A stretch of 20,014 bases of DNA from Bordetella parapertussis (GCA_945882005.1 CAMCWG010000019.1:1-20014), one strand, 5' to 3'; positions 1-8,361 are shown, numbered from the stretch's first letter. The notes: a model not told the origin generated them from the letters alone. Numbers and translations are program-made.

Positions 1-75
1 GGTGTCACCTTGAAGGCGCGTTGGGTGAATGTAGACAAGAATAAGTTGTTCCGCACCCCTGCAGGCTTTTATTAG
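1..75 (+). CDS. 3' end of an unidentified gene (possibly a hotdog-fold thioesterase)
   Basis: Frame 1 is open from the window edge for 24 codons and ends in TAG at 73-75. The tail contains ARWVNVDKNK followed by FRTPAGFY. An 'A-R-W-V-x-V-D-x-x-x-x-x-x-R-x-P' ending resembles the C-terminus of YbgC/PaaI-like acyl-CoA thioesterases as I remember that family. This is weak evidence from one short tail, and the frame could be open by chance. The neighbouring photolyase-family gene is convergent, so the two are not in one operon. Confidence 0.4.
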   Translation, partial: GVTLKARWVNVDKNKLFRTPAGFY

Positions 76-295
76 CCCGGGCGAATCCCCCAAACGCAAA
101 TCTTGTCTAAACCAATAAATGTTGGTCTTCATCACTTGGACGGCCCCGCCTGACGGCATCGATCCGAACAGTACTTAACGTTGTCCCAGTCGCGCTCCCA
201 CTTTTTTCTCCAGTTAAAGGGACGCGTACAAGTCAGGCATACTTTGGAGGGTAGGTCAGACTTCTTTTGCATACGATTGTTGGGGCGCTGGGGCA
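76..295. other. Intergenic gap between convergent genes, no feature recognised
   Basis: This 220 bp gap separates the end of the plus-strand partial gene from the end of the minus-strand photolyase-family gene. It holds a GCCCGGGC palindrome at about 76-83 but no stem-loop followed by a T-run on either strand. I found no tRNA-like fold and no convincing small ORF. Confidence 0.5.
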
Positions 296-1834
296 TTAAA
301 AATCAAGAGTTTGCTGTGGTGAGGCGGGGGGCACAGTGCTACGTTTGGGTTTAGTGCGCAACACCGGACGTTTACGTGAACCGTGCTTATCTAAGACCGC
401 TGATTTCTCTGCGGAGACTTCGGGGCGTCCACGTCGCTCATACAACTTCTGTTTCGACGAACGTGTCGACACTTCTAAGTCTACGATTGGTGGTCTGATT
501 TTAGGGGGAGAGACCTTAGAGACTGTACGAATCAGATCGTCTGGAATTTTCCAAGGTTCAAAAATCCAGGGATCTGGGACTTGTCTAAGTTCCGGCAGCC
601 ACTTTCGGACGAATACGCCTCGAGGATCATGATCCTGTGCTTGCTTGATCGGGTTATAGATGCGCGGGATGTTGATTCCGGTCGTGCCCGATTGCATCTG
701 CATCTGGCTCCAGTGAATACCGGGCTCATAATCAAGGAAGTGGCGTGCCAACCAGTTTCCGACAGGCTTCCAATGTAGCCAAAGTGGGTATGCCGCCGTT
801 GAGACCAGCAAAGCGCGCATACGAAAATTAATCCAACCCGTATGTTTGAGCATCGCAACACATGCATCCACCATCGGCCATCCCGTGCGGCCTTCACTTA
901 GTGCGGTGAAGTATTCGGCATTCCAGTCATTTTCGCGCAGGCCGTCGTAGCCGCGATGCATGTTTTGGAACTCAAGCTCTGGTTCGCTTTCAAGCTTTTG
1001 GATGAAGTGGCAGTGCCAGTACAGACGGCTCACCATACTGCGCAAGCCTTTAGCGCGACGGCTATCCTCTTGTGCCTCAGCCGCGATCGCCTGCATGACG
1101 CGTTGATAGACTTCCCGAACGCTGACACAGCCGTGTGTTAGATAGGGTGAAATCCTTGAACACGCAGTCGGTGCTGAGAGCGGCGATGAAATGCCTCCGC
1201 GATAGCCCTCGCTTCGATTGTTGATGAAGTCGTCGAGTACAGACATAGCCTGAGAGCGCCCACCGCGCTGGCGGTTGGGTGGATCAAGCAGATCGATTGC
1301 GAGTTGCTCTGCCGTCGGAGGTTTGATCTGCTCGACAAACGGCTCGAAAGATACGAGACGCTCGGGTGTTGGCGTTTGCGACTGGCTTGTATGTTGCGTC
1401 CATAGCTTTTGCCAATTGTCGCGGTTGAGCCGGCCACGAAAGACGCCTGACTGTATGGGCTCGTGCCAGGTGATATTTTTGTTTTTACACCAGTCTTTTA
1501 CAGCAAGATCACGCATGAAAGACGCATAGTTACCTGTCTCTTGGTGAGAGTAGATTGCATCAAACGGGGTGTGTGCATGCAGGCGCGCGAGGACATCGCA
1601 GGCTTCGCCCGTTAATACGTGGAGGGTCGCACCAAGTTTTTTGAGTGCGACATATAAGTCGCGCAGACTTTCAAGGACAAAGTCATAGTGCTGCTTGGAA
1701 GCATCTGGGCTGTGCCAGATGCTTGGTTCCACAATATAAATACAACAGACCTGTCCCGCCTCGGCTGCCTTGGAGAGCGCGGCGTTGTCTTGGATGCGCA
1801 AATCTTTTTTGAACCAGACAACGCTTTTGGCCAT
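296..1834 (-). CDS. Cryptochrome/photolyase-family flavoprotein
   Basis: A 512-residue protein with an N-terminal photolyase alpha/beta domain (VVWFKKDLRI near residue 5) and a C-terminal FAD-binding helical domain at about 225-415 (SRISPYLTHG at 226; GRTGWPMVDA at 315; RIYNPIKQ at 391). The likely role is light-dependent DNA repair or light sensing with FAD. By an ungapped eye alignment from W355 (E. coli PhrB W359) through D368 (D372), the position of N378, which faces the flavin, is H374, and that of W382, the inner Trp of the electron-transfer triad, is M378. The motif here is GIHWSQMQMQSGTTG. I recall this motif in many bacterial relatives, so it probably marks a clade rather than a decayed enzyme. 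The tail (about 456-505) is rich in Lys/Arg. It starts 29 bp after the MmgE/PrpD stop on the same strand and has no strong Shine-Dalgarno. CPD versus 6-4 repair cannot be decided here. Confidence 0.88.
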   Translation of the reverse strand: MAKSVVWFKKDLRIQDNAALSKAAEAGQVCCIYIVEPSIWHSPDASKQHYDFVLESLRDLYVALKKLGATLHVLTGEACDVLARLHAHTPFDAIYSHQETGNYASFMRDLAVKDWCKNKNITWHEPIQSGVFRGRLNRDNWQKLWTQHTSQSQTPTPERLVSFEPFVEQIKPPTAEQLAIDLLDPPNRQRGGRSQAMSVLDDFINNRSEGYRGGISSPLSAPTACSRISPYLTHGCVSVREVYQRVMQAIAAEAQEDSRRAKGLRSMVSRLYWHCHFIQKLESEPELEFQNMHRGYDGLRENDWNAEYFTALSEGRTGWPMVDACVAMLKHTGWINFRMRALLVSTAAYPLWLHWKPVGNWLARHFLDYEPGIHWSQMQMQSGTTGINIPRIYNPIKQAQDHDPRGVFVRKWLPELRQVPDPWIFEPWKIPDDLIRTVSKVSPPKIRPPIVDLEVSTRSSKQKLYERRGRPEVSAEKSAVLDKHGSRKRPVLRTKPKRSTVPPASPQQTLDF

Positions 1835-1863
1835 TGTAGTGAAGGTGAACTGTTCTCCCCGGG

Positions 1864-3234
1864 TTAGGCCGAAAAGAGCGTTCTCAAGGAAGGTAGTTTT
1901 TCCAGTGTCGCAATCCGATCGTACAGGCCATTGTCTGCGCCCTTGATCGCTGGATTGATGGCACGACCTGTTGTAACGCAGTCATTGAATTTCTTTTTCA
2001 AGCCTGCGGCATCAATTGGATTCTTTGAATTACCGAGTGGGAAACGTATTTCTCCAGAATCAAAACTGCGTCCATCGGTCGTCTTAATAACAACTCGGTC
2101 TGTGAACGCAAAAGCGGGCTCTAGCGGACAGAAGGTGTCAACGGTCGAGACCTTCACCTTGCTATACAGATTTGAGACATCTTTGCGTATCGCAAACGCA
2201 TCGGTCAATTGGGATAGTCCAACTTCGCGTGCAACGATTGCCGAAGCGACGGCAAACTGCGCGCTGAATTTAGCTTCAAGACCTGTTTTTGGATGATGAT
2301 TACGCAACATGGATGCTTGTGCCGGTCCCATTGTGAGGGCGACCTCTGCGATTTCTTCAGGTTGCAAATTTTCCCGATCGGCGATCTCAATCACGCCATC
2401 AATCGTGCGGTGGCTGGAATAGCACACAGGGTAGCGTTTGATGGATAAGCCGCTATCCAGAATTCTGAGCGTTTTACCTAGGGTGTCGGCAGGACGGGTG
2501 CGATCGACCTTGCCAGCCAGCGAAAGTGCAAAGAGGTAACCAGCAGGGTGTTCAAAAACATCAGGCGCTGAAGTCATGCCAAGTTTGGACAACTTAACTG
2601 CCTCAATGCCATGCGAGGCGGCTCGGCCTGCGTGGAAGGGCTTGGTCATGGTTCCAAAGTTAGCGACCAAGCCACTGGCCAGACTCGCTGAAATGGCGAG
2701 TGCTTGTCTTGCCTCAGCTTCATTCAACTTATTGAGGTAAGCAACAGCCGCAGCTGCACCGACTGCTCCAAACACGCCAGTTGGATGCCAGCCTTTTAAG
2801 TGATATTGGTCGGTTTCGCGGTTAACGAGTTCACCCCACACTTCGTAGCCGACAACATACGCGCGCAGCGCGTCGAGGCCTGAGCAGTTCAGTTTGTAGC
2901 CCTCTGCCAGAATAGCTGGCACGAGCACAGTACTTGGATGACCAGAGATTGCCACATCGTCATAGTCCAGCGCATGACCCGCTACTGCACTGATAAACGC
3001 TGCTTGTGCGGCAGGGTGCATCGTGCCCAGAAAGGGCACAGGTGCTTCAGCTGGAGTTGTGGCGTCGGCAAAATACTTGCGTACGATATTGACGACTGGC
3101 TCAGCATGACCCGCCATCATTGTTGCAATCGTATCGATAAAGCCCGTTTTTGCCACCTCGAGTGCAGCTTGCTCATTAGTGCCAAAACTGGGTTTGGCAA
3201 CGAAGGCGGCGAGTGCTTTGGTTAGACCTGTCAT
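1864..3234 (-). CDS. MmgE/PrpD family protein (first copy)
   Basis: A full-length 456-residue member of the family that includes 2-methylcitrate dehydratase (PrpD), cis-aconitate decarboxylase and iminodisuccinate epimerase. The family active-site landmarks are visible: DYDD at 90-93 with GHPS just after (H99), GWHPTG with H150, KPFHAGRA with K198 and H201, and CYSSHR with H275. These are the positions known from cis-aconitate decarboxylase, so the fold and acid/base residues look intact. The reaction (dehydration, decarboxylation or epimerisation of a polycarboxylic acid) cannot be assigned. It is the last gene of the minus-strand catabolic set, 31 bp after the acyl-CoA dehydrogenase. A good GGAGA Shine-Dalgarno lies 7 bp before the ATG. 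A second, diverged family member sits at 12598-14001. A true PrpD role is unlikely because no prpB/prpC pair is present. Confidence 0.88.
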   Translation of the reverse strand: MTGLTKALAAFVAKPSFGTNEQAALEVAKTGFIDTIATMMAGHAEPVVNIVRKYFADATTPAEAPVPFLGTMHPAAQAAFISAVAGHALDYDDVAISGHPSTVLVPAILAEGYKLNCSGLDALRAYVVGYEVWGELVNRETDQYHLKGWHPTGVFGAVGAAAAVAYLNKLNEAEARQALAISASLASGLVANFGTMTKPFHAGRAASHGIEAVKLSKLGMTSAPDVFEHPAGYLFALSLAGKVDRTRPADTLGKTLRILDSGLSIKRYPVCYSSHRTIDGVIEIADRENLQPEEIAEVALTMGPAQASMLRNHHPKTGLEAKFSAQFAVASAIVAREVGLSQLTDAFAIRKDVSNLYSKVKVSTVDTFCPLEPAFAFTDRVVIKTTDGRSFDSGEIRFPLGNSKNPIDAAGLKKKFNDCVTTGRAINPAIKGADNGLYDRIATLEKLPSLRTLFSA

Positions 3235-3265
3235 GTTGATGTCTCCGGTATGGCTTTATTTATTA

Positions 3266-4450
3266 TTAGAACGAACGTGGCATGCCAAGCATGTGTTCGC
3301 CGATATAAGAAAGGACTAAGTTTGTTGAAATCGGTGCGATTTGAAACAAGCGTGTCTCGCGCCACTTTCTTTCAACGTCATACTCTTTGGCGTAGCCAAA
3401 TCCGCCGTGGCACTGCAGACAAGCCTCTGCCGCATGCCAGGTCGCTTCCGAGGCAAGTAACTTACCCATATTGGCATCATCGCCGCAGGGCAGCCCTGCA
3501 TCGAAGAGCGCTGCAGCACGACGTAGCACCAGATCCGCTGCATCGGTCTCAGCGTGGGCGCGTGCAATCGGGAACTGGACCGCTTGGTTCTGGCCAATGG
3601 GGCGATCAAACACGCGGCGTTCGTTGACATAGTTCACCGCAGTCTGGGTGAACCAACGTGCATCGCCAATTGCTTCCGCCGAAACGAGGATACGCTCCGC
3701 ATTCATGCCGTCCAGAATATATTTGAAGCCTTTGCCTTCTTCACCAATCAGACAGTCCGCAGGAATCTTGAGATTATCAAAAAAGACCTCAGTCGCATGG
3801 TGATTCACCATGGCCTTGAGCGGACGAATGTCCAGACCTTTGCCCAGACCATCACGGATGTCGAGCAAAAATACCGAGAGCCCATCGCTCTTCTTTTTGA
3901 TCTGCTCAAGCGGCGTGGTCCGAGCGAGTAATAGCATCAGGTCCGAGTGTAGGGCGCGCGACGTCCAAACTTTTTGACCATTGATGACGTAATGATCACC
4001 TTGGCGTTCAGCGCGCGTTTTCAGTTTGGTGGTGTCTGTCCCAGTAGTGGGCTCTGTGACGCCAAAGGCTTGAAGACGAAGTTTGCCGCTCGCGATATCA
4101 GGTAGGTATTTTTTCTTCTGCGCTTCGCTGCCATGACGCAGAACCGTACCCATCGTGTACATCTGTGCATGACAAGCACCTGCGTTGCAGCCTGAAGCGT
4201 GGATGGTTTCAAGGATTACCATCGCGGCGCGCAAAGGCATGCCGCTGCCGCCGTACTCTTCAGGAATCAAGGCTCCAAGGTAGCCTGAGGCCGTCAGGGC
4301 TTGCACAAACTCAGTGGGGTAGGCGAGAGTCTCTTCTAGCCCGCGCCAGTAAGAACCAGGAAAATCTGCACAAACGCGTTTTACACCTTCGCGAATCTCT
4401 GGATAGTCTTCGCCGGTTGAGATGCTGATGTTTTGAACGGGTTGATTCAT
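3266..4450 (-). CDS. Acyl-CoA dehydrogenase, isovaleryl-CoA-dehydrogenase-like catalytic layout
   Basis: A 394-residue flavoprotein of normal length that would introduce an alpha-beta double bond into an acyl-CoA and pass electrons to ETF. Family motifs are FGVTEPTTGTD at 129-139, INGQKVWTS at 156-164 and CHGGFGYAKEY at 347-357. The usual catalytic Glu near the C-terminus (E376 of medium-chain enzymes, in QIYEGT) is replaced: the matching segment here is QIAPIST, giving P373. A Glu is present at E252 (NAER), the position used by isovaleryl-CoA dehydrogenase (E254) and long-chain enzymes. The enzyme is therefore probably active with the alternative base. I recall close relatives in Burkholderiales with the same QxAPISTN tail. 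It starts 2 bp after the enoyl-CoA hydratase stop, and an AAAGG Shine-Dalgarno lies 9 bp upstream. The position suggests it acts on a short or branched acyl-CoA made by the CoA-transferase. Confidence 0.9.
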   Translation of the reverse strand: MNQPVQNISISTGEDYPEIREGVKRVCADFPGSYWRGLEETLAYPTEFVQALTASGYLGALIPEEYGGSGMPLRAAMVILETIHASGCNAGACHAQMYTMGTVLRHGSEAQKKKYLPDIASGKLRLQAFGVTEPTTGTDTTKLKTRAERQGDHYVINGQKVWTSRALHSDLMLLLARTTPLEQIKKKSDGLSVFLLDIRDGLGKGLDIRPLKAMVNHHATEVFFDNLKIPADCLIGEEGKGFKYILDGMNAERILVSAEAIGDARWFTQTAVNYVNERRVFDRPIGQNQAVQFPIARAHAETDAADLVLRRAAALFDAGLPCGDDANMGKLLASEATWHAAEACLQCHGGFGYAKEYDVERKWRETRLFQIAPISTNLVLSYIGEHMLGMPRSF

Positions 4451-4452
4451 GA

Positions 4453-5253
4453 TTAACAGCCTTTAAAGTTAGCTTTTCGTTTTTCGTTAAAGGCTTTGAC
4501 GCCTTCCATGCGATCTTCGGTGTCAATAAGATGGTTGTACGCTTCAATTTCAAAGCGGAACGCTGTACGCAACTCCATTTGACCGCCATAACGCACAGAC
4601 TTCTTAATTTGCCGCACAGAGAGTGGGGCATTGGAGGCAATGACGTCTGCCGTTTCCAATGCCTTGGCGAGAACTTCTGTCGGTTCGAGAATGGCGTTAA
4701 TCAGGCCGTATTCGCTTGCTTGTTGTGCGCTGAACGGTTTGCCGGTCATGAGGATTTCTTTGGCGCGTCGCTCGCCGATGGCGCGAGGTAGGTTTTGCGT
4801 GCCACCGGCACCGGGCATGATGCCTAAGGTCACTTCGGTCAAGGCGAAGCGTGCAGCGTTGCTGGCGTAGATGAAGTCGCAGGACAACGCCATCTCGAGT
4901 CCACCAGCGTAGGCGTGCCCATTAACCGCCGCGATGACAGGGATGGGCAAGTCAACTAAAGTCCAGTACATGCGTTCAAAGAGCTCGTGTTGCAGGGTCC
5001 ATTGCTTCTTGGTCATGCCGTTACGTTCTTTGAGGTCGCCGCCAGCACAGAATATTTTCTCTCCAGCACCCGTCAAGACGATGCAGCGAATGTCTCCCGC
5101 GTCGGCGGTTAAGCGATTCCAAAGATCGAGTAGGTCGTGACCCGATTGTGTGTTGATGGCATTACCGACCTGAGGTCGATTAAGGGTCACCTTCAGGACG
5201 TGCGCACCCACCATTTCAGTGGTGATTGTTTCGTAAGCGGGGAAAGCGGTCAT
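4453..5253 (-). CDS. Enoyl-CoA hydratase/isomerase (crotonase) family protein
   Basis: A 266-residue protein of standard crotonase length. Both catalytic glutamates of enoyl-CoA hydratase are conserved: E120 in YAGGLEMA (matching E144 of rat crotonase) and E140 in ALTEVTLG (matching E164). The oxyanion-hole segments FCAGGDLKE (68-76) and HAYAGGLE, and the typical PGAGGTQ run at 147-153, are present. It should therefore add water across the double bond of a 2-enoyl-CoA, although isomerase or other crotonase chemistry remains possible. Its ATG overlaps the stop of the CoA-transferase by 4 bp (ATGA at 5250-5253), and the acyl-CoA dehydrogenase follows after 2 bp. The three genes are thus probably translationally coupled and work in one short pathway. 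Confidence 0.92.
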   Translation of the reverse strand: MTAFPAYETITTEMVGAHVLKVTLNRPQVGNAINTQSGHDLLDLWNRLTADAGDIRCIVLTGAGEKIFCAGGDLKERNGMTKKQWTLQHELFERMYWTLVDLPIPVIAAVNGHAYAGGLEMALSCDFIYASNAARFALTEVTLGIMPGAGGTQNLPRAIGERRAKEILMTGKPFSAQQASEYGLINAILEPTEVLAKALETADVIASNAPLSVRQIKKSVRYGGQMELRTAFRFEIEAYNHLIDTEDRMEGVKAFNEKRKANFKGC

Positions 5254-6416
5254 TTCGTATTCCTTTGAATAATCAAATCTGAGTGTTCGCCAAGCTTGGG
5301 AGGTGGCGCGCTTGGGTGTGGTCGCACACCGTCAAAACTAATCGGCAGCCCAATGAAGCGCATTGCTGAACCAGGCACATCCTGGATCAAGCCTAGTGCT
5401 TCGGTTTGTGGGTGGGCAGCCATTTGCCCAATATCGTTAACCGGTGCGCAAGGGACTCCAGCTTTTTCTAGCTCCGCAATCCAGTGTGCAGTTGGCTTAG
5501 CGACAATCAGCGCATCAAGCATGCCGTACAACAGAACTTCGTTTTCGACGCGTTTGGGGTTATCGATAAAGCGCGGATCATCGCTCCACTCCGGGTGTCC
5601 CACAGTTTTGGCGAGCGCTTTAAATAGAGCGTCGCTGCCGGCTGCAATCACGAGCTCACCGTCACTGGTCAGATAGCTTTTGTACGGGACAATTCCTGCG
5701 GCACCGGAGCCTTGTTTTGCCATGACTTTGCCGCTAGCAAAGTACTGTGCCGCCAACAAAGAAACCCATGTTGTTGCCGTTTCAAAAAGTGATACATCAA
5801 CAACTTTGCCGCGACCCGTCGTGTGGCGTTCTAACAGCGCGGTGAGTGCGCCAATCACGGCCCACATGCCAGTGCCCATATCCACGATTGAAGCGCCCAC
5901 GCGTACCGCTGGTCTGCCGGGTTCGCCCGTCGTACTCATGATGCCCCCAAAGGCCTGCATCAAGGGATCGTAGCCAGGGCGGTCCTTGAGTGGTCCGGTG
6001 TTTCCGAACGCGCCAAGATTGCAATAAATCAGTCGAGGCTGACGAGCGAGCAGCGTGGCGCCATCAAGCCCGAGCTTTTGTACATGTCCAGGCCGTAAAT
6101 TTTGAATCACGATGTCAGCATGCTCACAGATGTACTGGCGCAGTGCTTCGACCTCTGCTTCGTTACGCAGGTCACAGACCACAGATTTCTTGTTGCGATT
6201 GAGCGATTGAAAAAAGGGTGAAGCACCTTCCCAGAAGGGTGGACCCCACTTACGGGCATCATCACCGTCTGACTTTTCAATTTTGATGACATGGGCACCA
6301 AGTTCGCCGAAAATCTGACCAGCGAAAGGGGCTGCCACACTGTTTCCTAGTTCGATCACCACGAGTCCCGCAAAAGGAGTGGCGCCGAGGGATTGCTGCT
6401 GCGTATGCTCAGACAT
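5250..6416 (-). CDS. CaiB/BaiF class III CoA-transferase
   Basis: A 388-residue protein of typical family length that moves CoA from one acyl-CoA to another carboxylic acid. The N-terminal signature is GLVVIELGNSVAAPFAGQ (residues 17-34) followed by LGAHVIKIEKSDGDD. NLRPG at 106-110 and the segment around D179 (VGASIVDMGTG) fit the family, and D179 is at the position of the catalytic Asp of formyl-CoA transferase. The natural acid substrate cannot be inferred. With the dehydrogenase and hydratase that follow, it probably activates the cluster's substrate. I see no Shine-Dalgarno before the ATG (the 17 bases upstream are A/T-rich). A 9-bp inverted repeat sits 8 bp upstream, so this gene may have its own promoter inside the larger set. 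Confidence 0.92.
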   Translation of the reverse strand: MSEHTQQQSLGATPFAGLVVIELGNSVAAPFAGQIFGELGAHVIKIEKSDGDDARKWGPPFWEGASPFFQSLNRNKKSVVCDLRNEAEVEALRQYICEHADIVIQNLRPGHVQKLGLDGATLLARQPRLIYCNLGAFGNTGPLKDRPGYDPLMQAFGGIMSTTGEPGRPAVRVGASIVDMGTGMWAVIGALTALLERHTTGRGKVVDVSLFETATTWVSLLAAQYFASGKVMAKQGSGAAGIVPYKSYLTSDGELVIAAGSDALFKALAKTVGHPEWSDDPRFIDNPKRVENEVLLYGMLDALIVAKPTAHWIAELEKAGVPCAPVNDIGQMAAHPQTEALGLIQDVPGSAMRFIGLPISFDGVRPHPSAPPPKLGEHSDLIIQRNTK

Positions 6417-6424
6417 TTTTAATG

Positions 6425-6455
6425 TAATTTTGGATGATTCGTCTCACCAAAATTA
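6425..6455. promoter_or_regulatory. Perfect 9-bp inverted repeat upstream of the CoA-transferase gene
   Basis: TAATTTTGG at 6425-6433 and CCAAAATTA at 6447-6455 are perfect inverted copies separated by 13 bp, with arm centres 22 bp apart, about two helical turns. On the minus strand a weak sigma70-like pair fits into it: TTGGTG (6450-6445), a 17 bp spacer and TTACAT (6427-6422). Each hexamer matches the consensus at only 3 of 6 positions. If real, it is an operator covering an internal promoter of the CoA-transferase/hydratase/dehydrogenase genes. It could also be an RNA hairpin next to the start codon. Confidence 0.45.
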
Positions 6456-6535
6456 TGTCACGAATTGCCCCCCATCAACGCGTCGACGATGGGTGTGGCA
6501 ACGAGTTGACCGCATAGCGGAATGCGGCCTGCGCT

Positions 6536-7225
6536 TTACCGCAAAATTAGCTCGATTGACGGCGGTTCGTCCCAGATCCAGTTGCCATTGCGGCGAAAGA
6601 TCTCCGGGAAGTGACCTGGAACCACAATATCGGTGTTTGCACAAATTTCTGCAATCGAGCGCTTAGAGTCCTCAGTCGAGCCAAAGCACATGTCGCCGAC
6701 CTGCGCCAGGATCTCTTTTGGGTATTTGATGGCATCACCTGCTAAAACGACTCGGCGACCATCCTCTTGTGCAAAACGCAGGGCTTGACAGCCAGTCGTG
6801 TGCCCGGGGACTTCAAAGTGTTCGATCCCTGGCGCAATCATGCCGCGCTGCGGCAATACCCGTAATTCAAAGTCTGCGAGGAGGTCGTGAATTTTCCAAG
6901 GGATGAACAAATCGTCTGGATGTGGGTGATGGGCATATTCAATTTCAGTTTTTCCGACTGCAACGGGAACGCCTTTGAAGAGATCGAGATTCTGGCAGTG
7001 GTCGAAATGCAGGTGCGACAGAAAAACAAGATCAATATCCGTGGGCGCAAGCCCACGGTCTTTCAGGCCGTTGATGAGGCCCTTGCGCACGCAGTAGTGA
7101 CCTGTGTCGAACAAAATACGTGTGCCGTCTTCGGCCGTGACGAGTGCTACGTTGCATAAGCCAAAAAAGCCACCTTTGAAACTTAAGCTATTGCCACGGA
7201 CCAGAAGTTCGTATTTTGCGTGCAC
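6536..7225 (-). CDS. Metallo-beta-lactamase-fold hydrolase (first copy)
   Basis: A 229-residue MBL-fold protein with the complete dinuclear zinc site: SHLHFDH gives H71, H73, D75 and H76, then H142 (VPGHTTG), D164 (LAGDAI) and H205 (VPGHFP). It belongs to the broad group that holds N-acyl-homoserine lactonases and other small-molecule hydrolases. No signal peptide is visible, so it should act in the cytoplasm. The start is a GTG preceded by GGAGA at 6 bp. It lies 31 bp after the TtuC-type dehydrogenase gene and 119 bp before the CoA-transferase. In this catabolic setting it most likely opens a lactone or cleaves an ester or thioester. Quorum quenching is possible but no quorum genes are nearby. 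A second MBL-fold gene heads the divergent plus-strand pair. Confidence 0.85.
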   Translation of the reverse strand: MHAKYELLVRGNSLSFKGGFFGLCNVALVTAEDGTRILFDTGHYCVRKGLINGLKDRGLAPTDIDLVFLSHLHFDHCQNLDLFKGVPVAVGKTEIEYAHHPHPDDLFIPWKIHDLLADFELRVLPQRGMIAPGIEHFEVPGHTTGCQALRFAQEDGRRVVLAGDAIKYPKEILAQVGDMCFGSTEDSKRSIAEICANTDIVVPGHFPEIFRRNGNWIWDEPPSIELILR

Positions 7226-7256
7226 GGGGTGTCTCCAGACGAATGAGTACGCCTAA

Positions 7257-8321
7257 TTACTTCAGTTGCTCACACACTGCTGCTGTGACTTGCGCCGTAG
7301 TCGCCAGCCCACCGAGATCGCGCGTGTGCAGGCGAGGGTTGGCCGTGACGGCCTCAATTGCCCGCATCAACCGATCTGCTGCAGCCTGTTCGCCGAGGTG
7401 CTCGAGCAGCATCACTACGGACCAGAAGGTACCGATCGGATTTGCAAGACCTTTGCCCATGATGTCGAAAGCCGAGCCGTGGATGGGTTCAAACATCGAG
7501 GGGTAACGACGCTCAGGATCAATGTTGCCAGTCGGCGCAATCCCCAGGCTGCCGGCTAAAGCTGCTGCCAGGTCACTCAAAATGTCGGCGTGCAGGTTGG
7601 TTGCGACAATGGTATCGAGCGTGGCGGGGCGGTTCACCATGCGGGCTGTCGCTGCATCGACAAGTTCTTTGTCCCATTTGACATCAGGGAACTCTTTCGC
7701 GATTTGAACCGCGATCTCGTCCCACATCACCATGGCATGGCGCTGCGCATTCGACTTTGTGACAACAGTCAACAACTTACGTGGACGCGATTGAGCAAGC
7801 TTGAAGGCGTAGCGCATGATGCGCTCAACCCCGGCACGAGTCATCATGCTGACGTCGGTTGCCACCTCAATGGGATGGCCTTGATGGGCTCGGCCACCTA
7901 CGCCCGAATACTCGCCTTCAGAGTTTTCGCGCACAATGATCCAGTTAAGTTGCTCCGGTGTGCAGCGTTTGAGTGGTGCATCGATACCAGGCAAAATTCG
8001 AGTAGGGCGAACGTTCGCGTACTGATCGAAGCCTTGGCAGATTTTTAGACGCAAGCCCCACAACGTGATGTGGTCCGGAATATGCGGATCGCCTGCCGAG
8101 CCGAACAAGATGGCATCTTTGTCGCGCAAGGCATCAAGTCCATCTTCAGGCATCATGACGCCGTGTTTGCGGTAATAGTCACCACCCCAATCAAAGTCCT
8201 GAAACTCAAACTTAATATTCTTGTCTTGTTGAGCGATGGCTTCGAGGACTTTTTGTCCTTCAGGGACCACTTCTTTTCCGATGCCATCACCGGGGATTGT
8301 TGCGATGCGATATGTTTTCAT
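7257..8321 (-). CDS. Tartrate/D-malate dehydrogenase-type decarboxylating dehydrogenase (TtuC/DmlA family)
   Basis: A 354-residue NAD-dependent beta-hydroxyacid dehydrogenase of the isocitrate/isopropylmalate dehydrogenase superfamily. Visible motifs are IATIPGDGIG at 7-16, the substrate-binding ENSEGEYSGVGGR, the metal-site stretch TNLHADILSDLAAA, and EPIHGSAFDIMGKG followed by ANPIGTFW. The length and the SAFDIMGKG variant fit the TtuC/DmlA branch (tartrate, D-malate, sometimes alkylmalates) better than leucine-pathway LeuB. It would oxidise a 2-hydroxyacid with a neighbouring carboxylate and usually release CO2. It lies between the ICL/PEP-mutase-family gene (40 bp gap) and the MBL hydrolase (31 bp gap). 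The substrate is unknown. In this cluster a substituted malate is as likely as tartrate. Confidence 0.87.
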   Translation of the reverse strand: MKTYRIATIPGDGIGKEVVPEGQKVLEAIAQQDKNIKFEFQDFDWGGDYYRKHGVMMPEDGLDALRDKDAILFGSAGDPHIPDHITLWGLRLKICQGFDQYANVRPTRILPGIDAPLKRCTPEQLNWIIVRENSEGEYSGVGGRAHQGHPIEVATDVSMMTRAGVERIMRYAFKLAQSRPRKLLTVVTKSNAQRHAMVMWDEIAVQIAKEFPDVKWDKELVDAATARMVNRPATLDTIVATNLHADILSDLAAALAGSLGIAPTGNIDPERRYPSMFEPIHGSAFDIMGKGLANPIGTFWSVVMLLEHLGEQAAADRLMRAIEAVTANPRLHTRDLGGLATTAQVTAAVCEQLK

Positions 8322-8361
8322 TTTTATTGCTGCGAGTGTTAAGGGGTGAGTACTTTACGTG

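Noticed and set aside
76..83. GCCCGGGC palindrome after the first stop codon, as a terminator
   Set aside because: A perfect palindrome has no loop, and no T-run follows.
336..1529. Several open frames on the plus strand opposite the photolyase-family gene
   Set aside because: They are antisense shadows of a well-supported 512-residue gene, with no recognisable motifs.
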